From NCBI RefSeq assembly GCF_000763135.2, contig NZ_JRPR02000001.1, positions 558,001-622,000 on the forward strand: a stretch of 64,000 bases of DNA. The letters run 5' to 3'. The notes under the pieces were generated by a model. It was given only the letters and a program-made list of their open reading frames with translations, was not told the DNA's origin and ran no database searches. Origin of the DNA: Helicobacter jaachi. Lineage in GTDB: Bacteria > Campylobacterota > Campylobacteria > Campylobacterales > Helicobacteraceae. This document shows positions 43,185 to 52,334 of the stretch, in pieces. The translations under genes and the position numbers were made by a program. How positions within the stretch are numbered: the stretch's first letter is position 1; every line of letters starts with the position of its first letter.

Positions 43185-45083
43185 TTATATCAAAGCTACT
43201 TTTTTATGATGTAAATGGATATATAAATGCAGCACATCAAGGCTAGCAGGCGTAATCCCACTAATCTCGCTCGCTTCAAAAAGGCTTTTTGGATTAAAGG
43301 TTTTAAGCTTTTCAATCACTTCAAGGCTAAGTCCGGGTATGCCCTCAAAAACAAAGTCTCTAGGAATTTCTACTTGCAGCATTTGCTCCATTTGCGCAAT
43401 TTGCATCTTTTGCTTTTGCATATAATCAAAATACTTAGATTCTATAAAAATTTGTTTGAGTGCGCACTCGCTTATATCTTGCGCCTCTGTAATGCCACAC
43501 GCCACAAGAAGCGCGCGCAAATGTGCATTGTCTATCTCCTCGCGCCCAATAATGTGAATAAGCAGCGTTTTATCGCTAATGGGTGCAAGATTTATAGAAT
43601 CTAAAAGGGCTAGATTCTCACTTGAGGGCGTAAGGTAGCGATTTTGCAAGGTATGCATAATGCTTTGGATTTGCTCTCTATCGCGCATAACTTCCTCATA
43701 GCGCGCCTTGTCAATTAAACCAAATTCATACCCATAAGGAGAGAGGCGCAAATACGCATTATCCTCACGCAGTAAAAGCCTATATTCCGCGCGTGAGGTA
43801 AAAACACGATAAGGCTCTTTTGTGCCTTTAGTCACTAAATCATCAATCATAACGCCGATATAGCCTTCATTGCGCGATAAGCTAAAGCTTTTGCCCTGCA
43901 GTGATAACACAGCATTAATACCTGCCATAATACCCTGTGCCGCGGCTTCCTCATAGCCTGTTGTGCCATTTATTTGCCCCGCTAGAAATAAATTTGCACA
44001 TTTTTTTACCTCAAGCGTGTGATAAAGCTCTGTAGGCTCTACATAATCATACTCAATAGCATAGCCATAGCGCGTAATATGTGCATTTTCTAGGCCCTGT
44101 ATGCTATGAATTACTGCTTCTTGCACATCAATTGGCAGCGAGGTTGAAAGCCCATTAATGTAATATTCTGTCGCTTCTTTGGTTTGTGGCTCTAAGAAAA
44201 GCTGATGACGAGATTTATCCGCAAAGCGATTGATTTTATCCTCAATGCTTGGGCAGTATCTTGGTCCCACACCCTCAATTTGTCCTGTAAAAAGCGGCGC
44301 GCGGTGGAAGTTTTGGCGAATGATGTTATGAGTTGTTTCATTTGTGTAAGTAACAAAGCAGGGGAGCTGTGTAGGCGAAAAATCTTTTGTTTTAAAGCTA
44401 AAGTGCGGAGGGATTTCATCGCCATTATGCACCTCAAGGCAAGTAAAATCAATGCTGCGCCCATCAATGCGCGGGCAAGTGCCTGTTTTTAGCCGACCTA
44501 CTTTTAAGCCCATATCTAAAAGCGAGTGGCTTAGATTCTGTGGAGCAGGCTCGCCAAATCGCCCATTATGTAGCTTTGTTTCGCCAATATGCACTAAGCC
44601 TCTTAAAAATGTGCCTGTGGTGAGAATAATTTTTTTAGCATAGTAGGTATTGCCAAGATTTGTGCGAATGCCACGCGCCACATACCTGCCTTGCGTATCG
44701 CGCTCATAGAGTAAAGATTCTACGCTTTCTTGTGAGATAGTGAGATTTTTAGTATTTAAGGCTATAGTTTTGGCAATAATGCTGTATCTATCCATATCAA
44801 TCTGCGCCCTTGTGCCACGCACAGCAGGACCTTTTGAGGAGTTTAAGATTCTAAATTGAATGCCGCATTTATCAGTGATTTCACCCATAACGCCCCCCAG
44901 CGCGTCAATCTCTTTGACTAAATGCCCTTTGCCCAGCCCACCAACAGCAGGATTACAGCTTGCTAGCGCGATATTTTGAATAAGGATTGTTACAAGATGC
45001 GTCTTAGCGCCCATTTTCGCACTAGCAATGCTCGCCTCAAGCCCCGCATGCCCGCCGCCAACCACCAACACATCATATTCCAT
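43185..45083 (-). CDS. mnmG: tRNA uridine-5-carboxymethylaminomethyl synthase MnmG
   Basis: MnmG with MnmE modifies wobble uridine in tRNAs. The 632-residue protein has the FAD start [71 protein letters not shown] in the form [32 protein letters not shown], and a C-terminal helical domain ending in a run of basic residues. Length is normal. It lies 27 bases upstream of the UPF0323 lipoprotein start and diverges from a Crp/Fnr gene. Confidence 0.95.
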   Translation of the reverse strand: MEYDVLVVGGGHAGLEASIASAKMGAKTHLVTILIQNIALASCNPAVGGLGKGHLVKEIDALGGVMGEITDKCGIQFRILNSSKGPAVRGTRAQIDMDRYSIIAKTIALNTKNLTISQESVESLLYERDTQGRYVARGIRTNLGNTYYAKKIILTTGTFLRGLVHIGETKLHNGRFGEPAPQNLSHSLLDMGLKVGRLKTGTCPRIDGRSIDFTCLEVHNGDEIPPHFSFKTKDFSPTQLPCFVTYTNETTHNIIRQNFHRAPLFTGQIEGVGPRYCPSIEDKINRFADKSRHQLFLEPQTKEATEYYINGLSTSLPIDVQEAVIHSIQGLENAHITRYGYAIEYDYVEPTELYHTLEVKKCANLFLAGQINGTTGYEEAAAQGIMAGINAVLSLQGKSFSLSRNEGYIGVMIDDLVTKGTKEPYRVFTSRAEYRLLLREDNAYLRLSPYGYEFGLIDKARYEEVMRDREQIQSIMHTLQNRYLTPSSENLALLDSINLAPISDKTLLIHIIGREEIDNAHLRALLVACGITEAQDISECALKQIFIESKYFDYMQKQKMQIAQMEQMLQVEIPRDFVFEGIPGLSLEVIEKLKTFNPKSLFEASEISGITPASLDVLHLYIHLHHKKVALI

Positions 45084-45231
45084 ATATATCCTTGAGAGAA
45101 AAGTATAATTCTTATAAAAACGCGGCGCATTTTACTCTATCTTTGGTTATTTTTTGATATTCTCACGCTCAAATCTTGGCTTTGGGATAAAGGGCTAAAT
45201 ACAAACGCAAAAAGAGGTTAAGGATTAGGAG
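45084..45231. promoter_or_regulatory. Divergent spacer mnmG / Crp-Fnr regulator
   Basis: The 148-base spacer has a minus-strand TATACT at about 45106-45101 for mnmG. The plus-strand promoter for the regulator is less clear; TAAATA at about 45200 is the best candidate. AGGAG lies just before the regulator ATG. No operator is evident. Confidence 0.35.
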
Positions 45232-45894
45232 ATGAAAAAGGCATCTTTACGCCATATTGGCGTGTTTTCTAAAATGAGTGAGCAGAGTTTAGAGTCGCTT
45301 GCGCATATTGCAAGGTTTCAGTGTATTAGCAAAGATGAGATTGTGTATTATGAGGGAGAGCTGCTCTATTCGGCATATTTTCTTATAAATGGGCTTGTAG
45401 AGCTTTACAAAATGGATAAGAATGATAATGAATTATTCTTATGCTATGTAGATAGTAAGAATGAGCATAATAGGCTTATTAATTCTTTTAGCGCATTTAA
45501 GCCATATGAGGCTTCTGCGAGCGTGCATGCTTTGCTTGATAGCGAGCTTGTTTTGTTTGATTTAACCCAACTTCAGGAGCTTATCCACCATAATCTTGAG
45601 GTAAGTAACGCCTTGCTTTATGCCATAATCGACAAAGGCAATGTCTTTAAGCAGTTTATTAATTCTAAGGAGATGTATGATAGTAGCGCGCGCGTGGCGC
45701 ATTTGCTATTCACGCAGCCTAAATATTTTAATCAAACACAAAGGCAGGTCATTGCTAGAGAGCTAAACATTAAGCTTGAGACCCTAAGCCGCATTTTGCA
45801 AAAAATGCTCCAGCAAAATCTCATCGCTAAAAACGCACATGGTGATATTTACATTAGCGATATGCAGGCTTTTGTCGCTACTTTTGCCATTTAG
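45232..45894 (+). CDS. Crp/Fnr-family transcriptional regulator
   Basis: The 220-residue protein has a cyclic-nucleotide-binding-like beta domain (FSKMSEQSLESLAHIARFQC, IVYYEGELLYSAYFLINGLVELY) and a C-terminal winged helix (QTQRQVIARELNIKLETLSRILQKM). It lacks the N-terminal cysteines of oxygen-sensing Fnr and the RxS cAMP motif, so the effector is unknown. The two genes flanking it differ in strand, so its targets are not clear from position. Confidence 0.88.
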   Translation: MKKASLRHIGVFSKMSEQSLESLAHIARFQCISKDEIVYYEGELLYSAYFLINGLVELYKMDKNDNELFLCYVDSKNEHNRLINSFSAFKPYEASASVHALLDSELVLFDLTQLQELIHHNLEVSNALLYAIIDKGNVFKQFINSKEMYDSSARVAHLLFTQPKYFNQTQRQVIARELNIKLETLSRILQKMLQQNLIAKNAHGDIYISDMQAFVATFAI

Positions 45895-45917
45895 TGCGTG
45901 TATAGCATAAGGCAATC

Positions 45918-47339
45918 TTAAAGCATAAAAAAGGCTTTTTTAAGATTAATGCCCTTTTGCAGGCTAGATTCTATAATCTCCACAATACGCGCGCTTGTAT
46001 CACCTAGCCCAAAGGGGTGAGATATAGAATCTAGCCTAGCTTGAAAGCTCTTAGATTCTATGGTGCTAATAGCTTGCAAAATGGCATCTCTATAAGCCTT
46101 TTTGCAAGCAGGATTTGATGTAGCCTTTGATGTGCTAGATTCTATCGCAGCAGGATTTGGCGAAAGCACAGAATCTGGCATAAATCGCCCCTGCTGCCTA
46201 TGCCCGATATTAATGGTCGGCACTTGTAAGATAGGTGCTTCACTAAGCCCACTTGAGCTATTACCAATGACAAAGCGCGCAAGCTTTAGCGCAGAGAGAT
46301 AGCCTACACGCCCAAGAGAGGCACAGAGTAAGATTCTATGTGGATATTTGCGCGCAAATGTTTCTAGCACCGCATTAATATTTGCCCCTAGCGCATCGGC
46401 ATTTGCCTTTGTGGCGATGATGTTATAGGGTGTTTTTAGCAGGGCTTGCAAGAGTAGTATAATTTCATCTGCTGGATTGCTAGATTCTAAAGTGCTTGAA
46501 TGAAAGGTAAGTAGGCAAAAGTTGGAGAGAAAATCTTGTGAAATATGCAGTCTTTGAGAGAGCTGCATAGAATCTAACAGCACTGTATTAGCAATATTTT
46601 CTACCGCCAAAGACCCCACATTAAACACCCGCTCTGGTGCTTCACCAAGCTGTATAAGCCTTTTAGCATAAAGCGCAGTGGCTGGAAAATGCAAATAACT
46701 CATCTTAGAGATGCAATGCCGCATATACTCATCATTCGCACCCTGCGTGCTTTCACCCCCTGCTATGTGGGCTATGGGGATATTTGCATTTGCGCACGCA
46801 ATAGCTGCGGCAAATGCCTCATACCTATCGCCTAGGAGAATAAGCATATCGCAAGGATTTGCCAAAAAATACGCACTAAAGCGTGTAATACCCTTTGCAA
46901 TGGCGTTTGCAATATCTTGGCGCGTGTTTGAATTACGGCTTAAAATAGGGATTTTTGCCGCGATAGTAAAGCCATCAGATTCTATCTCTTTGTAAGTGCT
47001 GCCGTGGCGAGGTTGCAAATGCGCGCCTGTAGCGATGATACGCAAGGAAAAATGTGTATTTGCTTTTATCTTGCGTGCAAGTGGATAGAGCAGACCCCAC
47101 TCCGCGCGTGTGCCAGTAACGATAGCTAGAGAATATGTGCGATTATGCGGGTTTTGCGAGTTATGTAAGATAGGGCTTTGTGGGGTGGTATGATGATATG
47201 GAGCTGTCTGCTGCGAGGCTAGATTCTGTGGAGACTCGGTTGTATGGGCGTTTGAGGTGTGATAGCGTGCGCGAGCATGCGCAGATTTAGCATTTTTCTT
47301 TGAGGAGCATGAAGGCTTCGGCGTAGATTGGGGAGTCAT
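45918..47339 (-). CDS. UDP-GlcNAc 2-epimerase, hydrolysing (NeuC/LegG family), paralogue A
   Basis: The 473-residue protein has a low-complexity N-terminal extension of about 66 residues, then the NeuC core: IVTGTRAEWGLLYPLA, ILLGDRYEAFAAAIACA, IAHIAGGESTQG, RHCISKMSYLHFPA, VFNVGSLAVENI, FVIGNSSSGLSEAP and INIGHRQQGR. Such enzymes open UDP-sugars to free mannosamine-type sugars for nonulosonic acid (sialic, legionaminic) synthesis. The only in-frame start is ATG 47339, nine bases after a G tract that may serve as its ribosome-binding site. It overlaps the C-terminal codons of the deacetylase read in another frame. Ten AGATTCT/AGAATCT words lie in this gene. Confidence 0.87.
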   Translation of the reverse strand: MTPQSTPKPSCSSKKNAKSAHARARYHTSNAHTTESPQNLASQQTAPYHHTTPQSPILHNSQNPHNRTYSLAIVTGTRAEWGLLYPLARKIKANTHFSLRIIATGAHLQPRHGSTYKEIESDGFTIAAKIPILSRNSNTRQDIANAIAKGITRFSAYFLANPCDMLILLGDRYEAFAAAIACANANIPIAHIAGGESTQGANDEYMRHCISKMSYLHFPATALYAKRLIQLGEAPERVFNVGSLAVENIANTVLLDSMQLSQRLHISQDFLSNFCLLTFHSSTLESSNPADEIILLLQALLKTPYNIIATKANADALGANINAVLETFARKYPHRILLCASLGRVGYLSALKLARFVIGNSSSGLSEAPILQVPTINIGHRQQGRFMPDSVLSPNPAAIESSTSKATSNPACKKAYRDAILQAISTIESKSFQARLDSISHPFGLGDTSARIVEIIESSLQKGINLKKAFFML

Positions 47340-48073
47340 TTAGTATTGCCCCCCCCCCCCGCTGAATTGTGAGCATCTAAGCTTAAATTAACCTTAGATA
47401 CCGCGTCCGCTCCGCGGGTAGAACCTCTAAGCAAAGCCAAAGATTCTATGTTTTTGAGCGCGCGCGGGAATGGCAGGGGTGCTACTTCGCTTTCATACAA
47501 GCTCATAATCTCGCATTTTTTAGCAAAATAAGGGCTAATATCCACAAACACATTGGGCATAAAGCTCTGCACGCTAAGGCTTGGGGCAAATTCGCTCTCA
47601 CTTAGCACCTCCATCATTAGCACGCGCTCGATGCTAGGGTAGCGAAACGACTTTGTGCAAGCAAAGGCGCATTCAAAAATCACACGATGGTCGCTATGCA
47701 CATCATAACAAAATGGCAGATACACGATATGTGGCTCTATGGCTTTAAAAATCGCGCTAAATGCGCCAATAATCTCCCCACGCGGCAGTGTATCTAGCTG
47801 CATAGTGGGAAATCCTAGCCTATGGACACTATCAAAGCCATACGCTAGGCTTACTGCCTCTATTTCTTGCTCCCTTTTTGCAATTACTGCTTTGTCAAAG
47901 CCAAATGTTTCAAAGATATCAGTGCAGAAAATGCAGTGGATTCTATGCCCTTGGGCTTTATGCTTTAGTAGCGTGCCGCCAGCGCCTAAAGTCTCATCAT
48001 CAGGGTGCGTGGCGATAACTACAATATCTTTTATCTGCTTTTCATCAAGGCTAACAAAGTGTTGTTTTGACAT
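47287..48073 (-). CDS. PIG-L family deacetylase, C-terminus out of frame (phase variant)
   Basis: The protein has the PIG-L start VVIATHPDDETLGAGGTLL, zinc residues in HPDDE and the late H in YDVHSDHR, and ends in LALLRGSTRGADAVSK. Family members remove acetyl groups from amino sugars. At 12 G (47349-47360) the frame ends NSAGGGGNTK at 47336. With 11 G it would read on as ILNDSPIYAEAFMLLKEKC to a stop at 47287, matching the conserved AEAF-type PIG-L terminus. The total of 787 bases is one past a multiple of three, consistent with 11 as full-length. I use ATG 48073 after AGGAAATGGT; it overlaps the upstream epimerase by 23 bases. Confidence 0.82.
47349..47360 (-). repeat. G tract (12) at the end of the deacetylase, full-length form needs 11
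   Basis: The coding context is AATTCAGC-G12-CAATACTAAATGA. At 12 G the frame ends at TGA overlapping the next ATG. At 11 G the conserved C-terminus YAEAFMLLKE is read. At 13 G it stops at TAA just before the next ATG. Confidence 0.85.
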
Positions 48074-49214
48074 ACCATTTCCTTTCTTTTGTATCAATAC
48101 TCTTTACAAAATCGACGATGTTTTGCGCCGCCCTCTCATCGCCATAAGGATTTACAAGGCTTTGAATATGCGCGCGATAGGTTGTATCAAAGCAGGCTTG
48201 CTCTAAGGCTTGTATAATCTCGCCCTCTTCATGCTCTACAAAGCGCACATTTCCCGCATTGAGCCGTCCTTTTTGGCGATTACCGATATTGACTACGGGC
48301 AGCTTATAAAATGGTGCTTCTAAAATCCCCATGCTTGAATTCCCTGCTAGAGCTAAACTATGGCGCATAAGGTTAATAAAAATCTCGCGCGGCAGGGTTT
48401 TATAAAATCTCATAAATGGATATTTTGCCTCGCCTTGTGTGATAGCCTCTAAAATCTTATAACTTCCCGGGTCGGTGTTTGGGTAAATGCCCACAATCTT
48501 AAGATTATGCTTAGTAGCAAATGCAGCACAAGATTCTATAGCAACATGCATTTGATGATAGGCTTGCTCTACTTCAGAGCTTAGCGGGTGCTTTAAAAGC
48601 ACAAAATAATCGCTAGATTCTATATCCAAATCCAAAAACTCGCTTAAAATCTTGCGCGATTTATGCTCAACATGTGCGATATTAGCATACGAAGAATTCC
48701 CGCTAAAGCAGATACGCCATCTATCCTCGCCAATTTTTGCAAGATTATCCGCATACACTTGCGCAGTGGTGCAGTGGATATGCGCTAACTTTGAGCAAGC
48801 AAAGCGGATAGGGTCATCAGCATTGCCATACACAGGGTCGCCCCCGCCGCAATGAATGGTCAAAATATCCATATAATTTCCCACCACACAAGTAGCGATA
48901 CTCTCCTCCCTATCGCCTAGCACCAGCAAGAAATCAGGCTTTTCGCGCTCTGCAGTTTGGGTAAGCGCGGCAATGAGTAGCCCCACGCCTTTAGCGCGCT
49001 GTGTTAGCCTATCGGTGCTTAAGAGGCAATCGATTTTATCCGCAATCCTAAAGCCATCAGATTCTATTCTTTTATAAGTATTGCCATGAATATCGCTTAG
49101 ATGTGCATTTGCTACGGCGATACACACCTCAAAGCCCGCTTTTTCAAAGGCTTTTAAAATGGGATACAAAATATCATATTCACTGCGTATGCCGCTTACT
49201 GCTAAGATTTTCAT
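48051..49214 (-). CDS. UDP-GlcNAc 2-epimerase, hydrolysing (NeuC family), paralogue B
   Basis: The 387-residue protein has the family motifs ILAVSGIRSEYDILYPIL, LLVLGDREESIATCVVGN, LTIHCGGGDPVYG, HIHCTTAQVYADNL, LALAGNSSMGILEAP and VNIGNRQKGRLNAGNV. The HCGGGD stretch replaces the usual HxxGGE, so substrate preference may differ from the other two paralogues. It overlaps the deacetylase start and is preceded by a 37-base spacer from the HAD phosphatase gene. Confidence 0.87.
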   Translation of the reverse strand: MKILAVSGIRSEYDILYPILKAFEKAGFEVCIAVANAHLSDIHGNTYKRIESDGFRIADKIDCLLSTDRLTQRAKGVGLLIAALTQTAEREKPDFLLVLGDREESIATCVVGNYMDILTIHCGGGDPVYGNADDPIRFACSKLAHIHCTTAQVYADNLAKIGEDRWRICFSGNSSYANIAHVEHKSRKILSEFLDLDIESSDYFVLLKHPLSSEVEQAYHQMHVAIESCAAFATKHNLKIVGIYPNTDPGSYKILEAITQGEAKYPFMRFYKTLPREIFINLMRHSLALAGNSSMGILEAPFYKLPVVNIGNRQKGRLNAGNVRFVEHEEGEIIQALEQACFDTTYRAHIQSLVNPYGDERAAQNIVDFVKSIDTKERKWYVKTTLC

Positions 49215-49251
49215 AGCACCTCCTTAAGAATATTTATAAAACATATGTTAT

Positions 49252-49905
49252 TTAGAATCTAGATTCTATAAATGCCTGCGCTTGTGCAAAATGCTCAATC
49301 TCAACATGCGCAAAATCACAAGGCATGAGCCGTGCATAGCCGCGCTTAAGCCATATGCTATAGAGCCCTGCATTATTTGCGCCAAGTATATCTGTGCGCG
49401 GATTATCGCCGATAAATGCACACGCGCTAGATTCTACACCAAGCTTTTGGAGAATCCGCTTATAGGCATTAATATGAGGCTTTTCATACGCTGCTCCCTC
49501 TGCTCTTGCATACTCTATAGCAATATGCGCGCTTTTATCTAGCCCTAGGAGCTTAACTTTATGCGCTTGGGCTTGCAGGCTACCATTAGTGAGAATGCCA
49601 ATTTTTAGCCCCCTTTCCTTTGCGTATGCCAAAAATGCGTGCGCATCTTCATAGAGATGAAGTTTTGCAGGGTGGCTTTGATAGAGGTTAAAAAGCTCTT
49701 CTTGCCGGCTTTTTGTATAAAAATCAAAGCTCTTTAGCCAATCGCCAAAAATATCCTTTGAGCTTAGGCGAAAGTCATCTGCAAGGATAGGCGCAACAAG
49801 GCTAGAATCTAGCCCATAGCGTGTGCAAAACGCATAGCAGACAGATTCTACAAAAATATTTTCATCATAAAGGGTGTTGTCCAAATCGCAGATAATAGCC
49901 TGCAT
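49252..49905 (-). CDS. HAD-family phosphatase (YjjG/nucleotidase-like)
   Basis: The 217-residue protein has HAD motifs I (ICDLDNTLYDENIF), II (GILTNGSLQAQ), III (the lysine in YEKPHINAYKRILQKLG) and IV (CAFIGDNPRTDILGANNAG). Small cytoplasmic HADs dephosphorylate sugar phosphates or nucleotides; between sugar genes a sugar phosphate is a fair guess. Its last codons (ESRF, stop) are formed by the palindrome at 49253-49268. Confidence 0.85.
   Translation of the reverse strand: MQAIICDLDNTLYDENIFVESVCYAFCTRYGLDSSLVAPILADDFRLSSKDIFGDWLKSFDFYTKSRQEELFNLYQSHPAKLHLYEDAHAFLAYAKERGLKIGILTNGSLQAQAHKVKLLGLDKSAHIAIEYARAEGAAYEKPHINAYKRILQKLGVESSACAFIGDNPRTDILGANNAGLYSIWLKRGYARLMPCDFAHVEIEHFAQAQAFIESRF
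49253..49268. repeat. 16-base palindrome of AGAATCTA words at a gene end
   Basis: TAGAATCTAGATTCTA is self-complementary and overlaps the HAD stop codon (its bases code E-S-R-F-stop). As RNA it could form only a loopless stem unless longer pairing exists. Confidence 0.85.
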
Positions 49906-49945
49906 ATATCTCCTTTTTAAGCTCTCGCATGCAAAAACTCCTTAA

Positions 49946-50983
49946 TTATACCCCATTTTCCCACCACTGCGTAAAATATCGATAAAATCGCGCTTTTTGC
50001 TGCATAAGATATGCTCTATCAAGTGCTATTTCTTCACCTAGGGCGAGTTTAAGTGCTAGATAGGGGAAGTTTAGCCCTAAATGCGTATCAATGCCGCTGC
50101 TTGCGCCAAGACGCGGGTTTAAGTCAAATAGCACTAAATCGCCACTTTCATTATAGGCTAGCTCCATATTGTTAGTAAAATCTAGCCTAAATGCGCTAAT
50201 CACACCACTGCAAAGCTCCTCTAACTCCTTATCATAATCCACACTTCCCCGATATGTTTGGCTTGCATTTCCCCATTCGCGTATGTGGCGCATGGTGAAA
50301 AGATTGCGCCCTTTGCTACAAAGCGAGTAGGCAGATATGAAAGGTGCGCGTAAATGCTCCATAATGATAAGTTCATTATCGCCTTTCAATGCTGCTTCAA
50401 AAAATGAGAGCGTTACTGCGCCATCGGGTTTATTACTAAAAATATCTGTGCGTAAATGCTCGCTTAGCACATACACGCCACGCCCCCCGCGACCAAAGCG
50501 CGGCTTTACCACTAGCAATTTATCCGGATAGCCAAGCGTATAAATTGCTTCTAAAAAAGTCTCATAATCGCTTGCTAAGCGATACTTTGGCGCATGCTTT
50601 GGCATTTTTTGCAAGAGTATCTCATACACCGCGCCTTTATCATAGGCTTGTATCAAGTCCGCATACTCGCCAACCATAATAGGCACACTAAAGCGCGACT
50701 TATGCTTTGCAAGGGCTAGATTATCCTCATTCCCACAAGGCACGATAATATCAATGCCATACTCCTGCGTGGCTTTTAGCAATGCCTCGATATAGCTTTC
50801 CTCGCTTTGCGCGCTATCTGGGCTAATGAAAAATCTATCCACAAAATGCCGCCCACACGCACCGCTAAAGGCATCACAGCCTACTAAAAATACTTCGCGT
50901 TCGCCATTATGCCTTAGTGCTAGCAGTCCATCAGGGCTTGTAAGCCCGCCAATAGTGGTAACTAAGATTCTAAGCTTTTTCAT
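49946..50983 (-). CDS. ATP-grasp (carbamoyl-phosphate-synthase-like) enzyme, paralogue 1
   Basis: The 345-residue protein has an N-terminal Rossmann-like part (RILVTTIGGLTSPDGLLAL, IIVPCGNEDNLALAK), the ATP-binding lid VKPRFGRGGRGVYVL, and the metal site NNMELAYNESGDLVLFDLNPR with a late LGASSGID. ATP-grasp enzymes join an amine to a carboxylate via acyl phosphate. In sugar clusters they may attach an amino acid or modify an amine. It overlaps the aminotransferase gene by 14 bases. The partner paralogue is the switched-off gene at 53432. Confidence 0.83.
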   Translation of the reverse strand: MKKLRILVTTIGGLTSPDGLLALRHNGEREVFLVGCDAFSGACGRHFVDRFFISPDSAQSEESYIEALLKATQEYGIDIIVPCGNEDNLALAKHKSRFSVPIMVGEYADLIQAYDKGAVYEILLQKMPKHAPKYRLASDYETFLEAIYTLGYPDKLLVVKPRFGRGGRGVYVLSEHLRTDIFSNKPDGAVTLSFFEAALKGDNELIIMEHLRAPFISAYSLCSKGRNLFTMRHIREWGNASQTYRGSVDYDKELEELCSGVISAFRLDFTNNMELAYNESGDLVLFDLNPRLGASSGIDTHLGLNFPYLALKLALGEEIALDRAYLMQQKARFYRYFTQWWENGV

Positions 50984-52334
50984 GGAGTGCCTCCTTTAAG
51001 ATATGTGTGATGTAGGTAATGTCTTTTAGCTTTAGCGCGCAGTGTAGGGGCAGGGAGATGTGGTTTTGGGGTGTTTGTGGCGTGTGGGGGATAAAATGCA
51101 CACGCGCATTAGAATCTAGCGTGGCATCTAGCCTAGAATCTAATCTAGAATGCAAGGCACGAGCATCTGGTTTTGACATAGTAGAATCTGGCGCGCGAGA
51201 TTGTAGGGATTCTAGTAGCGGCTGCTTGTGTAGCAGTGGCTTATAGGGTGCATCGGCATAGATATTACGCGCCTTTAAGTAGGCTAAAACAGCACTTACA
51301 TCATGCTTATGTAGAAATACAATAAAGCGCCAATAGCTATGGTAAAAGCCCAGCGGTATTTCTTGAAAGCTCACTATGCCGCGTTTATATAATGGAGCAA
51401 GCGCGCGTTTATAAGCAGCGGCTAATTTATTGCGATAGGTAAGATTAGATTCTAGTGCCTCTAAGCCCTCACACCCTAAAATCGCATTAAACTCGCCTAA
51501 GCGGTAGTTTTCCCCAAGTGCTATGAAAGATTCTCCTGCCTCCTTTGGCGCGCTAGCATCTAGCCCGCGATTTGCTAATGCCCTGCATTTGCGCGCTAAA
51601 GCCTCATCATTGCACACTATCATGCCCCCTTCACCACAGGGCAGAATCTTAGTGCTAAAAAAGCTAAACACGCCAATATCGCCAATACTCCCTGCGCGAT
51701 GTATCTTCCCTTGTTTATCCATAGCCTGCGCGCCATGCGCGTGCGAGCAGTCCTCAATAAGTGTAATGCCCCGCTTTTTGCATAAGGATTTAATGGCAAA
51801 AATATCCTTGCTTATAAGCCCGGCAAAATGCACAAGAACTACGGCTTTAATGCGTCTAGATTCTGTAGTCTTAAGTGCTTCTTGCAAGATATCAAGAGAG
51901 AGCATAAAATCCTTATCGCACTCCACAAGCACCAAATCCGCACCACAATTAAGCACGCTACTTGCATTAGCAAAAAATGTCTGCGTAGGCACAAGCACGG
52001 CTTTATTTGTAATGCTATGTGCTTGTGCTGCGTGGCGCGTGCTATCACTGCTGCGCCCAAGCCCTAGCGCGCGAAATACTACATTAAGCGCAGAAGTGCA
52101 AGAATTTGTAGCAATGCCATGTCGCAGCCCACAATAGCGCGCAAAAGATTGCTCAAACTCCTGCACGGCTTTCCCCATGGTAAGCATGGATTTACCCTCA
52201 AGCATGGCGCGCGTTTTGCTTAGAATGCGCTTAATTTGGGCATGGGAGAAGTGGGGGAAGGCACTGAAATAGGCTTTAGATTCTGTTATAGAATCTAGAT
52301 TCTCTAAAGATAGATTATTTCTCTGCTTTTTCAT
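50970..52334 (-). CDS. DegT/DnrJ/EryC1-family aminotransferase with motif-rich insertion
   Basis: The 454-residue protein carries the sugar aminotransferase motifs GKAVQEFEQSFARYCGLRHG, LVPTQTFFANASSVLNCGA, LIEDCSHAHGAQ, and FSFFSTKILPCGEGGMIV (PLP lysine at about residue 229). Such enzymes put an amino group on keto-sugars. A low-complexity insertion lies at about residues 373-424, with repeated RLDSRLD/LDSN words, between conserved PLLHKQP and ISLPLHC; a smaller one (GRSSDSTRHAAQAHSI) is at about 93-108. Both reflect copies of the AGATTCTA DNA word. It overlaps its neighbours on both sides. Confidence 0.88.
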   Translation of the reverse strand: MKKQRNNLSLENLDSITESKAYFSAFPHFSHAQIKRILSKTRAMLEGKSMLTMGKAVQEFEQSFARYCGLRHGIATNSCTSALNVVFRALGLGRSSDSTRHAAQAHSITNKAVLVPTQTFFANASSVLNCGADLVLVECDKDFMLSLDILQEALKTTESRRIKAVVLVHFAGLISKDIFAIKSLCKKRGITLIEDCSHAHGAQAMDKQGKIHRAGSIGDIGVFSFFSTKILPCGEGGMIVCNDEALARKCRALANRGLDASAPKEAGESFIALGENYRLGEFNAILGCEGLEALESNLTYRNKLAAAYKRALAPLYKRGIVSFQEIPLGFYHSYWRFIVFLHKHDVSAVLAYLKARNIYADAPYKPLLHKQPLLESLQSRAPDSTMSKPDARALHSRLDSRLDATLDSNARVHFIPHTPQTPQNHISLPLHCALKLKDITYITHILKEALHEKA

